Assembly: GCF_018336935.1 (NCBI RefSeq)
Contig: NZ_CP068771.1
Span: forward strand, 434,001 to 498,000
Reading direction: 5' to 3'
DNA: 64,000 nucleotides
From: Serratia plymuthica
GTDB taxonomy: Bacteria; Pseudomonadota; Gammaproteobacteria; Enterobacterales; Enterobacteriaceae
Shown: one piece after another, positions 1 through 7,698 of the stretch
Numbering within the stretch: position 1 is the stretch's first letter
How the letters are laid out: the number at the start of each line of letters is the position of its first letter
Translations under genes and position numbers: made by a program
Notes under the pieces: generated by a model
Seen by the model: only the letters and a program-made list of their open reading frames with translations
The model's database searches: none
What the model was told of the DNA's origin: nothing

Positions 1-1874
1 TCTCGGGCGCGGCGCTGGCGGACTCTCTCGACGCACAGCGTCAGCGCTACCTGCAAATCAAGCAGGCGTGGGACAGCAATCAGATGGATGTCGTGGCGCA
101 ACTGATGCCGACGCTGCGTGATTACCCGCTTTATCCTTATCTGGAATACCGCGAACTGACGCAGGATCTCAGCCAGGCCGGCTTCTCCGAGGTGAATGAC
201 TTTATCAAGCAGCACCCGACGCTGCCACCCGCCAAGTCGCTGGCGCCTCGTTTTGTCAATGAATTGGCGCGTCGTGAAGACTGGCGCACTCTGTTGGCTT
301 TCAGTCCGCAGGCCCCCAAACCGGTCGCGGCGCGCTGTAACTACTACTACGCCAAATGGGCTACCGGCGATCAACAGGCGGCCTGGAGCGGCGCGGACGA
401 TCTCTGGATGAGCGGTAAAACGCTGCCGGGCGCCTGCGATAAACTGTTCAACGTCTGGCAGGGTGCCGGCAAACAAACGCCGCTGAATACTCTGGAACGC
501 ATGAAGCTGGCGTTAAAAGAGGGCAACAGCAGTCTGGTTAACAGCCTCTATCGCCAGTTGCCGTCAGAATATCAGACCATGGGTGATGCGCTGGTGCGCC
601 TGCAAAACGATCCCGCCACCGTAGAGGCTTTTGCCCGCAGCGTCGGGCCGACCGACTTTACCCGTGCGGCGACCGGTATCGCTTTCGAGCGGCTGGCGCG
701 CCAGGATGCGGAAAACGCCCGCGCGATGATCCCGAGTATCGCTCGTCTGCAGAAAATGAGCGACAGCGAGCGGTTGGGGTTGGAAGAGGCGGTGGCGTGG
801 CGCCTGATGGGCAGCGATGCCACCTTCGAGCAGACCCAGTGGCGCGATAAGGTGATCCTGCGCAGCCAGTCTCCGACGTTGCTGGAACGCCGTGTGCGCA
901 TGGCGCTGGGCAACGGCGATCGTCAGGGGGTGGCCACCTGGCTTTCGCGCCTGCCGGCAGAATCGCGCGATAAAGACGAATGGCGTTACTGGCGCGCGAG
1001 TATCTTGCTGGATGAGGGCAAACGCAGCGAGGGTGAAGAGATGCTGCGCAGCCTGATGAACGAACGCGGTTTCTACCCTATGGTGGCGGCGCAGAAACTG
1101 AATAAGCCGTACCCGGTCATGGTGGCGGTGGCGGCAAAACCCCGCGCCTCGCTGGTGGACGGGCCGGAAATCGCCCGCGTACGTGAACTGATGTACTGGA
1201 ACATGGATAACCTGGCGCGCAGCGAGTGGACCTCGTTCGTTGCCAGCCGCAGCCGGCCTGAACAGGAAGCGCTGGCGCGTTTCGCCTTCGAGCAGAAATG
1301 GGCCGATCTCAGCGTGCAGGCGACCATCGTCGGCAAGCTGTGGGATCACATCGAGGAGCGCTTCCCGGTGGCCTGGTCGCAAGAGTTCCGCAGCGCTACC
1401 GATGACAAGGGCATCACGCCGAGCTACGCCATGGCGATTGCTCGCCAGGAGAGCGCCTGGAACCCGAAGGCCCAGTCGCCGGTGGGGGCCAGCGGCCTGA
1501 TGCAGGTGATGCCGCGGACCGCGCAACATACCGTGCAAATGTACAATATTCCCGGTTACTCAAGCCCGAGCCAACTGCTTGATCCGCGCACCAATATTAC
1601 TATCGGCACCAGTTACCTGGAGTACGTTTACCAGCAGTTTGGCCGTAACCGTATCCTGTCGTCGGCAGCCTATAACGCCGGCCCATCGCGGGTGAATACC
1701 TGGTTGGGCAACAGCGAAGGGCGTGTCGATGCGGTGGCTTTTGTTGAAAGCATCCCGTTCTCGGAGACCCGTTCCTACGTGAAGAACGTGTTGGCTTACG
1801 ACGCGTTTTACCGTTATTTGATGCACCGCCCGGCCAAGGTATTGACCGATGCCGAGTGGCAGAGACGTTATTGA
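1..1874 (+). CDS. slt: Soluble lytic murein transglycosylase Slt70 (5' end outside window)
   Basis: Periplasmic enzyme that cleaves the MurNAc-GlcNAc bond of peptidoglycan to form 1,6-anhydromuropeptides. The frame is open from base 3, so the gene starts before the window. The first visible residues (SGAALADSL) look like the end of a Sec signal peptide with cleavage after ALA, so only about 20 residues are missing. A long alpha-helical superhelical domain comes first. The C-terminal lysozyme-like domain shows the catalytic motif RQESAWNP with its Glu, then GASGLMQVMP and the SSAAYNAGPSRV motif. The mature length of about 617 residues fits E. coli Slt. It is followed by trpR, as in E. coli. 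Confidence 0.97.
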   Translation, partial: SGAALADSLDAQRQRYLQIKQAWDSNQMDVVAQLMPTLRDYPLYPYLEYRELTQDLSQAGFSEVNDFIKQHPTLPPAKSLAPRFVNELARREDWRTLLAFSPQAPKPVAARCNYYYAKWATGDQQAAWSGADDLWMSGKTLPGACDKLFNVWQGAGKQTPLNTLERMKLALKEGNSSLVNSLYRQLPSEYQTMGDALVRLQNDPATVEAFARSVGPTDFTRAATGIAFERLARQDAENARAMIPSIARLQKMSDSERLGLEEAVAWRLMGSDATFEQTQWRDKVILRSQSPTLLERRVRMALGNGDRQGVATWLSRLPAESRDKDEWRYWRASILLDEGKRSEGEEMLRSLMNERGFYPMVAAQKLNKPYPVMVAVAAKPRASLVDGPEIARVRELMYWNMDNLARSEWTSFVASRSRPEQEALARFAFEQKWADLSVQATIVGKLWDHIEERFPVAWSQEFRSATDDKGITPSYAMAIARQESAWNPKAQSPVGASGLMQVMPRTAQHTVQMYNIPGYSSPSQLLDPRTNITIGTSYLEYVYQQFGRNRILSSAAYNAGPSRVNTWLGNSEGRVDAVAFVESIPFSETRSYVKNVLAYDAFYRYLMHRPAKVLTDAEWQRRY

Positions 1875-1876
1875 TT

Positions 1877-1920
1877 TTGACGGCGCTATGGTATGCTGCT
1901 GTACTAGTTAAATAGTATGG
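1877..1920 (+). promoter_or_regulatory. trpR promoter with overlapping Trp operator
   Basis: A -35-like TTGACG at 1877-1882 and a -10-like TGTACT at 1900-1905 are separated by 17 bp. The -10 overlaps GTACTAGTTAAATAGTATGG (1901-1920), a close match to the palindromic trp operator with its CTAGTTAA core. This fits the known autoregulation of trpR. The promoter assignment is inference. Confidence 0.7.
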
Positions 1921-1929
1921 TGGCTTGCC

Positions 1930-2259
1930 ATGACGCAATTATCGCTTAACGATCCGGCTCTTTCTGAACAAGGTAATGAGGATTGGCTGCGCTTTGTCGC
2001 GCTGCTGCAAAATTCGTTCGCTCAGGAGTTGCACCAGCCGCTGATGCAACTGTTGCTGACACCGGATGAGCGTACGGCTTTAGGCACGCGGGTACGGATT
2101 ATTCAGGAGCTGATGCGCGGTGAGATGAGCCAGCGCGAGCTGAAGAATGAACTGGGTGCGGGGATTGCCACCATCACACGCGGTTCGAACAGCCTGAAAG
2201 CGGCGACGCCGGCGTTGAAACAGTGGCTGGAGCAACAGTTACTGGGCGATGCGCAGTAG
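1930..2259 (+). CDS. trpR: Trp operon repressor TrpR
   Basis: Dimeric repressor that binds L-tryptophan and shuts off trp, aroH, mtr and its own gene. The 109-residue length is typical. The helix-turn-helix is plainly visible as [20 protein letters not shown] around residues 69-88, and [15 protein letters not shown] matches the helical core. Only a weak ribosome binding site precedes the ATG; the start is set by homology. The gene sits between slt and yjjX as in E. coli, and an operator overlaps its promoter. Confidence 0.97.
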   Translation: MTQLSLNDPALSEQGNEDWLRFVALLQNSFAQELHQPLMQLLLTPDERTALGTRVRIIQELMRGEMSQRELKNELGAGIATITRGSNSLKAATPALKQWLEQQLLGDAQ

Positions 2260-2277
2260 CGCCGCGCCCGGTAGCGG

Positions 2278-2817
2278 TTATTTATTCGGCGTGCCGTTGT
2301 GGCTTTGGTAGACAGGATTGTGAAAAGGCACCAATGCCAGCAGCAGAGCCTGATGATAAACGCTGGTGCGGCTCAATCGCCCATCGGTAAAGATGCCGAT
2401 AGCGCCACCCTGGCGCTTTACGTCGATATTGCCGGTGATGGCCGCCATCTCCGTGCCCAGTTCGCGGCCGGCGCGAATTCCCTGTAAAATTGTCTCCGGC
2501 AGCATCAGGCTGGCTGAGCGCGATTCGCCACGGGTCTGTGGGCTTTCCACCGTCATCCAGGCGAAGGTCATATTTTCTTCTATGCCTGCCTCCACGCCGA
2601 CCCAAAAGTCGGCCTCCGGGCGAACCTGACGGGCTTCCATCACGCGTTGGCGCGCGCCGGTACGGGTTTCGTGATTGCCTATCGGTTGCAGCGAGACGCC
2701 GCTGGCGACGTCGACAGATTCAATGCGACATTGGTCCGCGCCAAAGGTGTCATCGAAGGCCAGTTGAATAGCCTTGATCTTTGCCGGGTTGGTAGTTGCA
2801 GCGACAACATGATACAT
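2278..2817 (-). CDS. yjjX: Inosine/xanthosine triphosphatase
   Basis: House-cleaning NTPase that hydrolyses ITP and XTP and so keeps deaminated purines out of nucleic acids. The protein has 179 residues. It begins [17 protein letters not shown], the ITPase-fold phosphate-binding start (T-N-P-x-K), and contains VGVEAGIE and the [10 protein letters not shown] segment near the C-terminus. It converges on trpR with an 18-nt gap and is divergent from gpmB, so the roughly 110 bp at 2818-2928 must hold both promoters. Confidence 0.95.
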   Translation of the reverse strand: MYHVVAATTNPAKIKAIQLAFDDTFGADQCRIESVDVASGVSLQPIGNHETRTGARQRVMEARQVRPEADFWVGVEAGIEENMTFAWMTVESPQTRGESRSASLMLPETILQGIRAGRELGTEMAAITGNIDVKRQGGAIGIFTDGRLSRTSVYHQALLLALVPFHNPVYQSHNGTPNK

Positions 2818-2928
2818 AACGGGTTTGGCATCCTTAAGCTAAGAGCCTATTCACTGCGTCAGAAGCTTGCGCAAGCCGCTTTTGACGAAGATAAACTCAG
2901 GTTTCACGCAGTATAACGGAAAAGCAAA

Positions 2929-3576
2929 ATGTTACAGGTATACCTCGTTCGCCACGGCGAAACGGAATGGAATGCGGCTCGCCGTATCCAGGGCCAGTCC
3001 GACAGCCCGTTAACCGCCAAAGGTGAACATCAGGCGCATCTGGTTGCCCGGCGTGTCAGTAAAGAGGGCATCACGCACGTTATTACCAGCGATCTCGGGC
3101 GTACCCGCCGCACCGCGCAAATCATCGCAGAAGCCTGCGGCTGCGAAGTGATTAGCGATCCGCGTTTGCGCGAATTGCATATGGGGGTGCTGGAAGAACG
3201 TCTGATCGACAGCCTGACGCCGCAGGAAGAACAGTGGCGCAAACAGATGGTCGATGGCACTGCTGACGGCCGTATCCCTCAAGGTGAATCCATGAACGAG
3301 CTGGGTGAACGCATGCGCGCCTCATTGGAAAGTTGCCTGATGCTGCCTGAAGGCAGTAAACCGCTGATTGTCAGCCACGGTATTGCGCTGGGCTGCCTGA
3401 TCAGCACTGTGCTTGGGTTGCCGGCCTATGCCGAGCGCCGCCTGCGTTTGCGTAACTGTTCGTTGTCGCGCGTTGATCATCAGCAGAGCCCGTGGTTGGC
3501 TTCCGGCTGGATCGTGGAAACGGCGGGCGATGTCACGCATCTGGACATGCCCGCGCTGGACGAACTGCAGCGTTAA
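2929..3576 (+). CDS. gpmB: Phosphatase of the histidine phosphatase superfamily, GpmB
   Basis: A 215-residue cofactor-independent phosphoglycerate-mutase-like phosphatase. The active-site RHG motif is LVRHGETEWN at residues 6-15, with His9 as the predicted phospho-acceptor. The second catalytic His lies in IVSHGIALG near residue 150. True mutase activity of GpmB proteins is doubtful; family members act as phosphatases. The stop codon overlaps the stop of the convergent rob gene in a shared TTAA (3573-3576). Confidence 0.95.
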   Translation: MLQVYLVRHGETEWNAARRIQGQSDSPLTAKGEHQAHLVARRVSKEGITHVITSDLGRTRRTAQIIAEACGCEVISDPRLRELHMGVLEERLIDSLTPQEEQWRKQMVDGTADGRIPQGESMNELGERMRASLESCLMLPEGSKPLIVSHGIALGCLISTVLGLPAYAERRLRLRNCSLSRVDHQQSPWLASGWIVETAGDVTHLDMPALDELQR

Positions 3577-4442
3577 CGGCGGATCGGGATCAGGTAGTCG
3601 CAGTTGATCTCGGTCGGCGGCTGGGGTGGCCGGCGGTCACCCTTGGGATAAAAGCGCTCGATGTCGTGCCCTTTGCGGCGCGTCAGTTTGAGCGCCGGCA
3701 GGCAGGTGCCATACAGCGTCAGAATAAAGTCCTGCAGGCCAGAGGCCGGTCCTTCATAGCTGAACATCGCGTACTCGCCGCCCTGCAACACCACCGGCTG
3801 GCCTTCCTGGACTTTCTCCGGCACGTGGTGCGGTTCCAGCGCCGTGGTGTACAGCACTTCCTGCTCGTCGTCCTTTTCCTGGCTCGGGCGGGAGTGGTGC
3901 AGCCCGTAGAGCACCGGTGGCAGCGTCTCGGCTTCGCCCAGATATTGGCGCCAGAACTGCGAGCGCAGCTCGGTACGGAAATTGGAAATTTGTTCCAGCG
4001 TGCAGGAATAGCTCTGTGTCAGGCCAATCAGGTGCTGTTCCGCCAGGGTGACGAATTCCGGCTGCGGCAGGGTGAAGGCGCCCAGGCGGATTGGCGGGCA
4101 GATGCCGAACGCGTTCCAGTCTTCGGCACGGCGGTACAATGCCGGCGTTTGCGCAAACTGTTTTTTAAATGCGCGAGTGAAAGTCTGCTGCGAGTCGAAG
4201 CGATACTGCAAGGCGATATCCAAAATCGGTCGGCTGGTTAAACGCAGCGCCACCGCAGCTTTAGACAGTCGTCTTGCCCGGATATAAGCGCCGATGGCGT
4301 TACCGGTAATATCTTTGAACATCCGTTGCAGATGCCATTTAGAGTAGCCCGCTTTTGCCGCCACGTTGTCCAGCGACAAAGGTTGGTCCAAATGGCTTTC
4401 CAGCCAGCTAAGCAGATCACGAATGATACCGGCTTGATCCAT
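3573..4442 (-). CDS. rob: Right origin-binding protein, AraC/XylS-family activator Rob
   Basis: Transcription activator of the MarA/SoxS/Rob group, controlling efflux, organic-solvent tolerance and stress genes. The protein has 289 residues. Two AraC-type helix-turn-helix motifs lie in the first 110 residues (SLDNVAAKAGYSKWHLQRMF and ILDIALQYRFDSQQTFTRAF), and a GyrI-like ligand-binding domain fills the C-terminus. The open frame runs 72 codons further upstream, but the ATG at 4442 has GAGGA upstream and matches the family start (MDQAGIIRDLL). It is divergent from creA. Confidence 0.96.
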   Translation of the reverse strand: MDQAGIIRDLLSWLESHLDQPLSLDNVAAKAGYSKWHLQRMFKDITGNAIGAYIRARRLSKAAVALRLTSRPILDIALQYRFDSQQTFTRAFKKQFAQTPALYRRAEDWNAFGICPPIRLGAFTLPQPEFVTLAEQHLIGLTQSYSCTLEQISNFRTELRSQFWRQYLGEAETLPPVLYGLHHSRPSQEKDDEQEVLYTTALEPHHVPEKVQEGQPVVLQGGEYAMFSYEGPASGLQDFILTLYGTCLPALKLTRRKGHDIERFYPKGDRRPPQPPTEINCDYLIPIRR

Positions 4443-4775
4443 AGATCTTCCTCGTAGAGCTTTAGGGTGGTGTTTATTCATTACGCAGGTGCTTGCGCTA
4501 TCAGACCAATCCATGAGCCATTTTGCGTAGCACTCTTTGCTTCTTGCAGCACGTTGCGCAAGAGTTGGACAGGGACACACCTTAAACGGGCGCAAAGAAA
4601 TAACGACGCCGCATAATAGCAATTTTTTTCCTCCGAGACTCCCAAAGATTTTTTTCACGCTCTGTGCTAAAAAGATCGGTGCGGACCAGAAAAATCCCGA
4701 TTCTGTGACCTATAACATAAACAATATTGATCGCTGAGCCTGTTTTTTCAGGCGGTAGCCGTTGGAGTTAAGTGA
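4443..4775. other. rob-creA divergent intergenic region
   Basis: About 330 bp with no supported gene. It must carry the promoters of rob (minus) and creA (plus). The part nearer creA is A+T rich. I saw no convincing MarA/SoxS box or palindromic operator. Confidence 0.5.
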
Positions 4776-5255
4776 ATGAAAAAAGGATGGATATTTTTGT
4801 TTGGTTTAGTTTGCGCAACGGTAAATAGCGCGCAGGCCGAACAGGTGGGATCGGTCGATACGGTATTTAAACTCTTTGGTCCGGACCACAAAATTGTGGT
4901 GGAAGCGTTCGACGATCCGGATGTTAAAAATGTAACTTGTTATATCAGTCGGGCAAAAACCGGCGGCATCAAAGGCGGCCTGGGATTAGCGGAAGATACC
5001 GCAGATGCGGCTATTTCCTGCCAACAGGTGGGGCCGATTACCCTGAACGATAAAATTAAAAACGGCAAGGCGGAAGGGACGGTGGTGTTCCAAAAAAGGA
5101 CGTCGCTGGTATTCAAAAAGCTGCAGGTGGTGCGTTTCTACGATGCTACCCGCAATGCGCTGATTTATCTGAGCTATTCAGACCGTGTGGTGGATGGTTC
5201 ACCGAAGAATGCGCTGAGCGCGGTGCCAATCATCCCTTGGGGTGAGGCAAAATAA
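4776..5255 (+). CDS. creA: Periplasmic/secreted protein CreA
   Basis: A 159-residue protein of unknown biochemical role. A Sec signal peptide covers about residues 1-21 ([21 protein letters not shown], cleavage before EQVGSV). The mature part has the conserved CreA sequence, including [22 protein letters not shown] and two cysteines that could form a disulfide. In E. coli creA heads creABCD. Here creBCD are absent and the next gene is arcA on the other strand, so the link to the CreBC two-component system is lost at this locus. Confidence 0.95.
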   Translation: MKKGWIFLFGLVCATVNSAQAEQVGSVDTVFKLFGPDHKIVVEAFDDPDVKNVTCYISRAKTGGIKGGLGLAEDTADAAISCQQVGPITLNDKIKNGKAEGTVVFQKRTSLVFKKLQVVRFYDATRNALIYLSYSDRVVDGSPKNALSAVPIIPWGEAK

Positions 5256-5256
5256 A

Positions 5257-5288
5257 ATCAGGGGTTCAATTGAACCCCTGATGTTTTT
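5257..5288. terminator. Bidirectional terminator between creA and arcA
   Basis: Perfect 13-bp inverted repeat: ATCAGGGGTTCAA at 5257-5269 pairs with TTGAACCCCTGAT at 5270-5282. A T-run follows on the plus strand and A-rich sequence flanks the other side. It serves the convergent creA and arcA. Confidence 0.9.
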
Positions 5289-5301
5289 AGAACGGGAGGA
5301 A

Positions 5302-6018
5302 TTACTCTTCCAGATCGCCGCAGAAACGGTAGCCTTCACCGTGAATGGTGGCGATGATTTCCGGCGTATCCGGGGTGGATTCGAAGTGCTTGCGGATACG
5401 GCGAATGGTCACGTCTACGGTACGGTCATGCGGTTTCAGCTCACGGCCGGTCATTTTTTTCAGCAGCTCGCCACGGGATTGGATCTTGCCCGGGTTTTCG
5501 CAGAAGTGCAGCATGGCGCGGAATTCGCTGCGCGGCAGCTTGTACTGCTCGCCCGCCGGGCTGATCAGTGAGCGGCTGTTGATGTCCAACTCCCAACCGT
5601 TGAATTTATAGCTTTCTACCAGTCGACGTTCTTCGCCGACGCTGCCCAGGTTCATGGTTCGGGACAGCAGATTACGTGCGCGAATGGTCAATTCGCGAGG
5701 ATTGAACGGCTTGGTGATGTAGTCATCAGCGCCGATTTCCAATCCGAGGATCTTATCCACTTCATTATCGCGGCCGGTCAGGAACATCAGCGCAACGCTG
5801 GCCTGTTCGCGCAGTTCACGCGCCAGCAGCAGGCCATTTTTGCCTGGCAGATTAATGTCCATGATAACCAGATTGATATCATTTTCAGACAGGATGTTGT
5901 GCATCTCTGCACCATCATTGGCTTCATGAACAACGTAGCCTTCCGCCTCGAAAATGCTCTTCAGGGTGTTACGAGTGACTAACTCGTCTTCGACAATCAG
6001 AATGTGCGGGGTCTGCAT
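5302..6018 (-). CDS. arcA: Aerobic respiration control response regulator ArcA
   Basis: OmpR-family response regulator that, phosphorylated by ArcB, represses aerobic metabolism genes at low oxygen. The length of 238 residues is normal. The receiver domain shows the acidic pair in VEDE (residues 9-12), the phospho-acceptor Asp54 in IMDINLPG and the conserved Lys in ITKPF. The C-terminal winged helix has [15 protein letters not shown] and ends with [14 protein letters not shown]. It has an unusually long upstream region (about 630 bp). Confidence 0.98.
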   Translation of the reverse strand: MQTPHILIVEDELVTRNTLKSIFEAEGYVVHEANDGAEMHNILSENDINLVIMDINLPGKNGLLLARELREQASVALMFLTGRDNEVDKILGLEIGADDYITKPFNPRELTIRARNLLSRTMNLGSVGEERRLVESYKFNGWELDINSRSLISPAGEQYKLPRSEFRAMLHFCENPGKIQSRGELLKKMTGRELKPHDRTVDVTIRRIRKHFESTPDTPEIIATIHGEGYRFCGDLEE

Positions 6019-6649
6019 ATTTGCTACCTAAAATTGCCAACAAAATAGAAAATAGGAAGTACAGAAGTCTTTGTTTTCTTAGACGAGGGCAGAGATAGCG
6101 CTCACGTTCCCTCTTACCAAATGACTAAAGTACGTAAACTCGTTCTTGATGCACTTTCCATCTAATGTCAACAAGATCGCTAGCTTGGTGGGGCGGCTAT
6201 TCCCTACGCCCCAAAGGTGCCAAAACGGCGGTTATCCTAACCCTATTAACAGCAATATAACAGTGCGTGCCGAATTCATCACCCAACAAAACTACGCTTT
6301 GTTGACATATATCAAATTCAATTGTAGCACGTTAACAGTTTTGTGAAAAACACTTACAGAACTGCCAGCTTAAGTCACAGGACCACAAATTCTGTCTACG
6401 ATTCAGCATTGTTGCGCTTAATGGGTTACAATTATGGGCTTATTGATGAAGGCATTATTTTAACGTATTGATTAATAAGAAGAGTAAAAGATAAGTAGTA
6501 ATAATATCTATTACACTCAATTTATCTGTTCAATAACCCATTTACACATTTCTGTAGCAATTGCCGGGATTTTTGTTGCGCAGTTGTAAATATAATCAGA
6601 CTGTCCTGAACAGTCAAAAACTCGCGATTCCTCTTTCTGTGGAGTATTG
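6019..6649. other. Long arcA upstream / lasT upstream region
   Basis: About 630 bp without an intact recognised gene. It should hold the arcA promoters (minus strand) and the lasT promoter. A perfect TATAAT at 6591-6596 is a candidate -10 for lasT, but no good -35 goes with it. The yjjY-like remnant lies at 6121-6260. The rest is A+T rich and shows nothing else I can support. Confidence 0.6.
6121..6260 (+). pseudogene. yjjY: yjjY-like sequence broken by frameshifts
   Basis: The frame from ATG 6121 reads MTKVRKLVLDALSI and then stops at TAA 6163. This matches the start of E. coli YjjY (46 aa) as I remember it. Shifting by one base gives NVNKIASLVG from 6164, and a further shift gives KTAVILTLLTAI and a stop at 6258, again matching the YjjY C-terminus. 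The sequence is therefore alignable end to end but not as one frame. Either it is a decayed gene, or the DNA is conserved for another reason and YjjY was never a real protein. Confidence 0.6.
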
Positions 6650-7336
6650 ATGCAGCTTCATATTGTTTTAGTGGCTCCGGCACGGCCGGAAAACGTCGGC
6701 GCAGCGGCGCGGGCGATGAAAACCATGGGATTCACCTCGTTGCGCATCGTCGACAGCGAAGCGCATCTGCAACCCGCCGCGCGCTGGGTCGCTCATGGAG
6801 CGGGGGATATCCTCGACGGCGTGCAAACTTACCCCACTCTGGCACAGGCGTTGGCGGACGTGGACTTCACCGTAGCCACCACGGCCCGCAGCCGTGCGCG
6901 TTTCCATTATTACTGTACGCCGCAGCAACTGTTGGGGCAGTTGGGCGAGCGCAGCCAGTGGGTGAACCAGGCTGCGCTGGTGTTTGGTCGCGAAGATTCC
7001 GGCCTGACCAATGAAGAGCTGGAACTGGCCGATCTGCTGACCGGCGTACCTATGCAGGCGGACTACCCTTCGCTGAATCTCGGTCAGGCGGTCATGGTGT
7101 ATTGCTACCAGTTGTCGGAACTGATGAGCGTCAGGGCGCCGCAGGAGACGATGGCCAACGAGGGGCAATTGCGCGCGTTACGTCAGCGCGCCGAAGGATT
7201 ATTGGGCGCGCTGGGGGTCGGCGATGACCAAAAATTGCGCGATTGGCTGCATCAGCGGCTGGGTGCGCTGCCACAACGGGATACGGCGATGTTGCATACT
7301 TTGCTGCATGACATCGAAAAAAAGCTCACAAAGTGA
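6650..7336 (+). CDS. lasT: tRNA/rRNA methyltransferase of the SpoU/TrmH family, LasT
   Basis: A 228-residue SPOUT-fold methyltransferase. Motif 1 is APARPENVGAAARAMKTMGF near the N-terminus, motif 2 is ALVFGREDSGLTNEEL and motif 3 is YPSLNLGQAVMVYCYQL, which together form the knotted SAM-binding site as in TrmJ. A TTG three bases upstream is in frame, but GGAG at 6641-6644 is spaced better for the ATG at 6650. The RNA target is not established. It sits between the arcA upstream region and thrL as in E. coli. Confidence 0.93.
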   Translation: MQLHIVLVAPARPENVGAAARAMKTMGFTSLRIVDSEAHLQPAARWVAHGAGDILDGVQTYPTLAQALADVDFTVATTARSRARFHYYCTPQQLLGQLGERSQWVNQAALVFGREDSGLTNEELELADLLTGVPMQADYPSLNLGQAVMVYCYQLSELMSVRAPQETMANEGQLRALRQRAEGLLGALGVGDDQKLRDWLHQRLGALPQRDTAMLHTLLHDIEKKLTK

Positions 7337-7480
7337 TACCCGCAAGTGCCGGCCATTAAGCAGTATGATCCACTGCAAAAGTGCCTTCAGGTTGTTTTTT
7401 TGTTCTGTCATTTGGTTTTTCTGCTATCGCATTACTCACCCGTCAGGCAGGGCGGCCAATGAGCAAAAACAAGAAATAAT

Positions 7481-7509
7481 TTGACTTGGGAAAGCGATTG
7501 CTTTAACCA
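7481..7509 (+). promoter_or_regulatory. thr operon promoter
   Basis: TTGACT at 7481-7486 and TAACCA at 7504-7509 lie 17 bp apart. The same TTGACTT...TTTAACCAATA arrangement is found in the E. coli thr promoter, which supports the assignment despite the weak -10. Confidence 0.75.
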
Positions 7510-7547
7510 ATAGAGGGGACAGAGTATTTAATGAGACAGACAGAAAA

Positions 7548-7616
7548 ATGCGAAACATCAGCCTGAATATCACAATTATTACCACCACCGAAACCACAGG
7601 TAACGGGGCGGGCTGA
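7548..7616 (+). CDS. thrL: thr operon leader peptide
   Basis: A 22-codon leader peptide reading MRNISLNITI then ITTTETTGNGAG. It holds six Thr and four Ile codons, so ribosome stalling at low charged tRNA-Thr or tRNA-Ile would prevent formation of the downstream terminator. The ending TTGNGAG is identical to that of E. coli ThrL. It is followed 24 nt later by the attenuator. The Thr/Ile run is split by an Asn and a Glu and is less dense than in E. coli. Confidence 0.93.
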   Translation: MRNISLNITIITTTETTGNGAG

Positions 7617-7640
7617 CGCGTACAGGAAACAAAAGAAAAA

Positions 7641-7672
7641 AGCCCGCACCTAACCAGTGCGGGCTTTTTTTT
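7641..7672 (+). terminator. thr attenuator (intrinsic terminator)
   Basis: AGCCCGCAC (7641-7649) and GTGCGGGCT (7657-7665) form a perfect 9-bp stem with a 7-nt loop. A run of T follows to 7672, just before thrA. This is the rho-independent terminator of thr operon attenuation. Confidence 0.93.
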
Positions 7673-7698
7673 CGGCTTAAATTCGGGAGAGATCAGAA

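Noticed and set aside
564..1538. 324-codon open frame antisense to slt
   Set aside because: His/Arg/Ala-rich shadow of a high-GC coding strand; slt is certain on the plus strand.
4443..4775. A MarA/SoxS/Rob box for rob autoregulation
   Set aside because: The best match (GCAC with CAAG about 6 nt away, near 4549) deviates from the consensus too much to claim.
6146..6346. 66-codon open frame upstream of lasT as a new small gene
   Set aside because: It is the middle frame of the broken yjjY-like sequence, begins at a TTG without a ribosome binding site, and runs past the conserved part.
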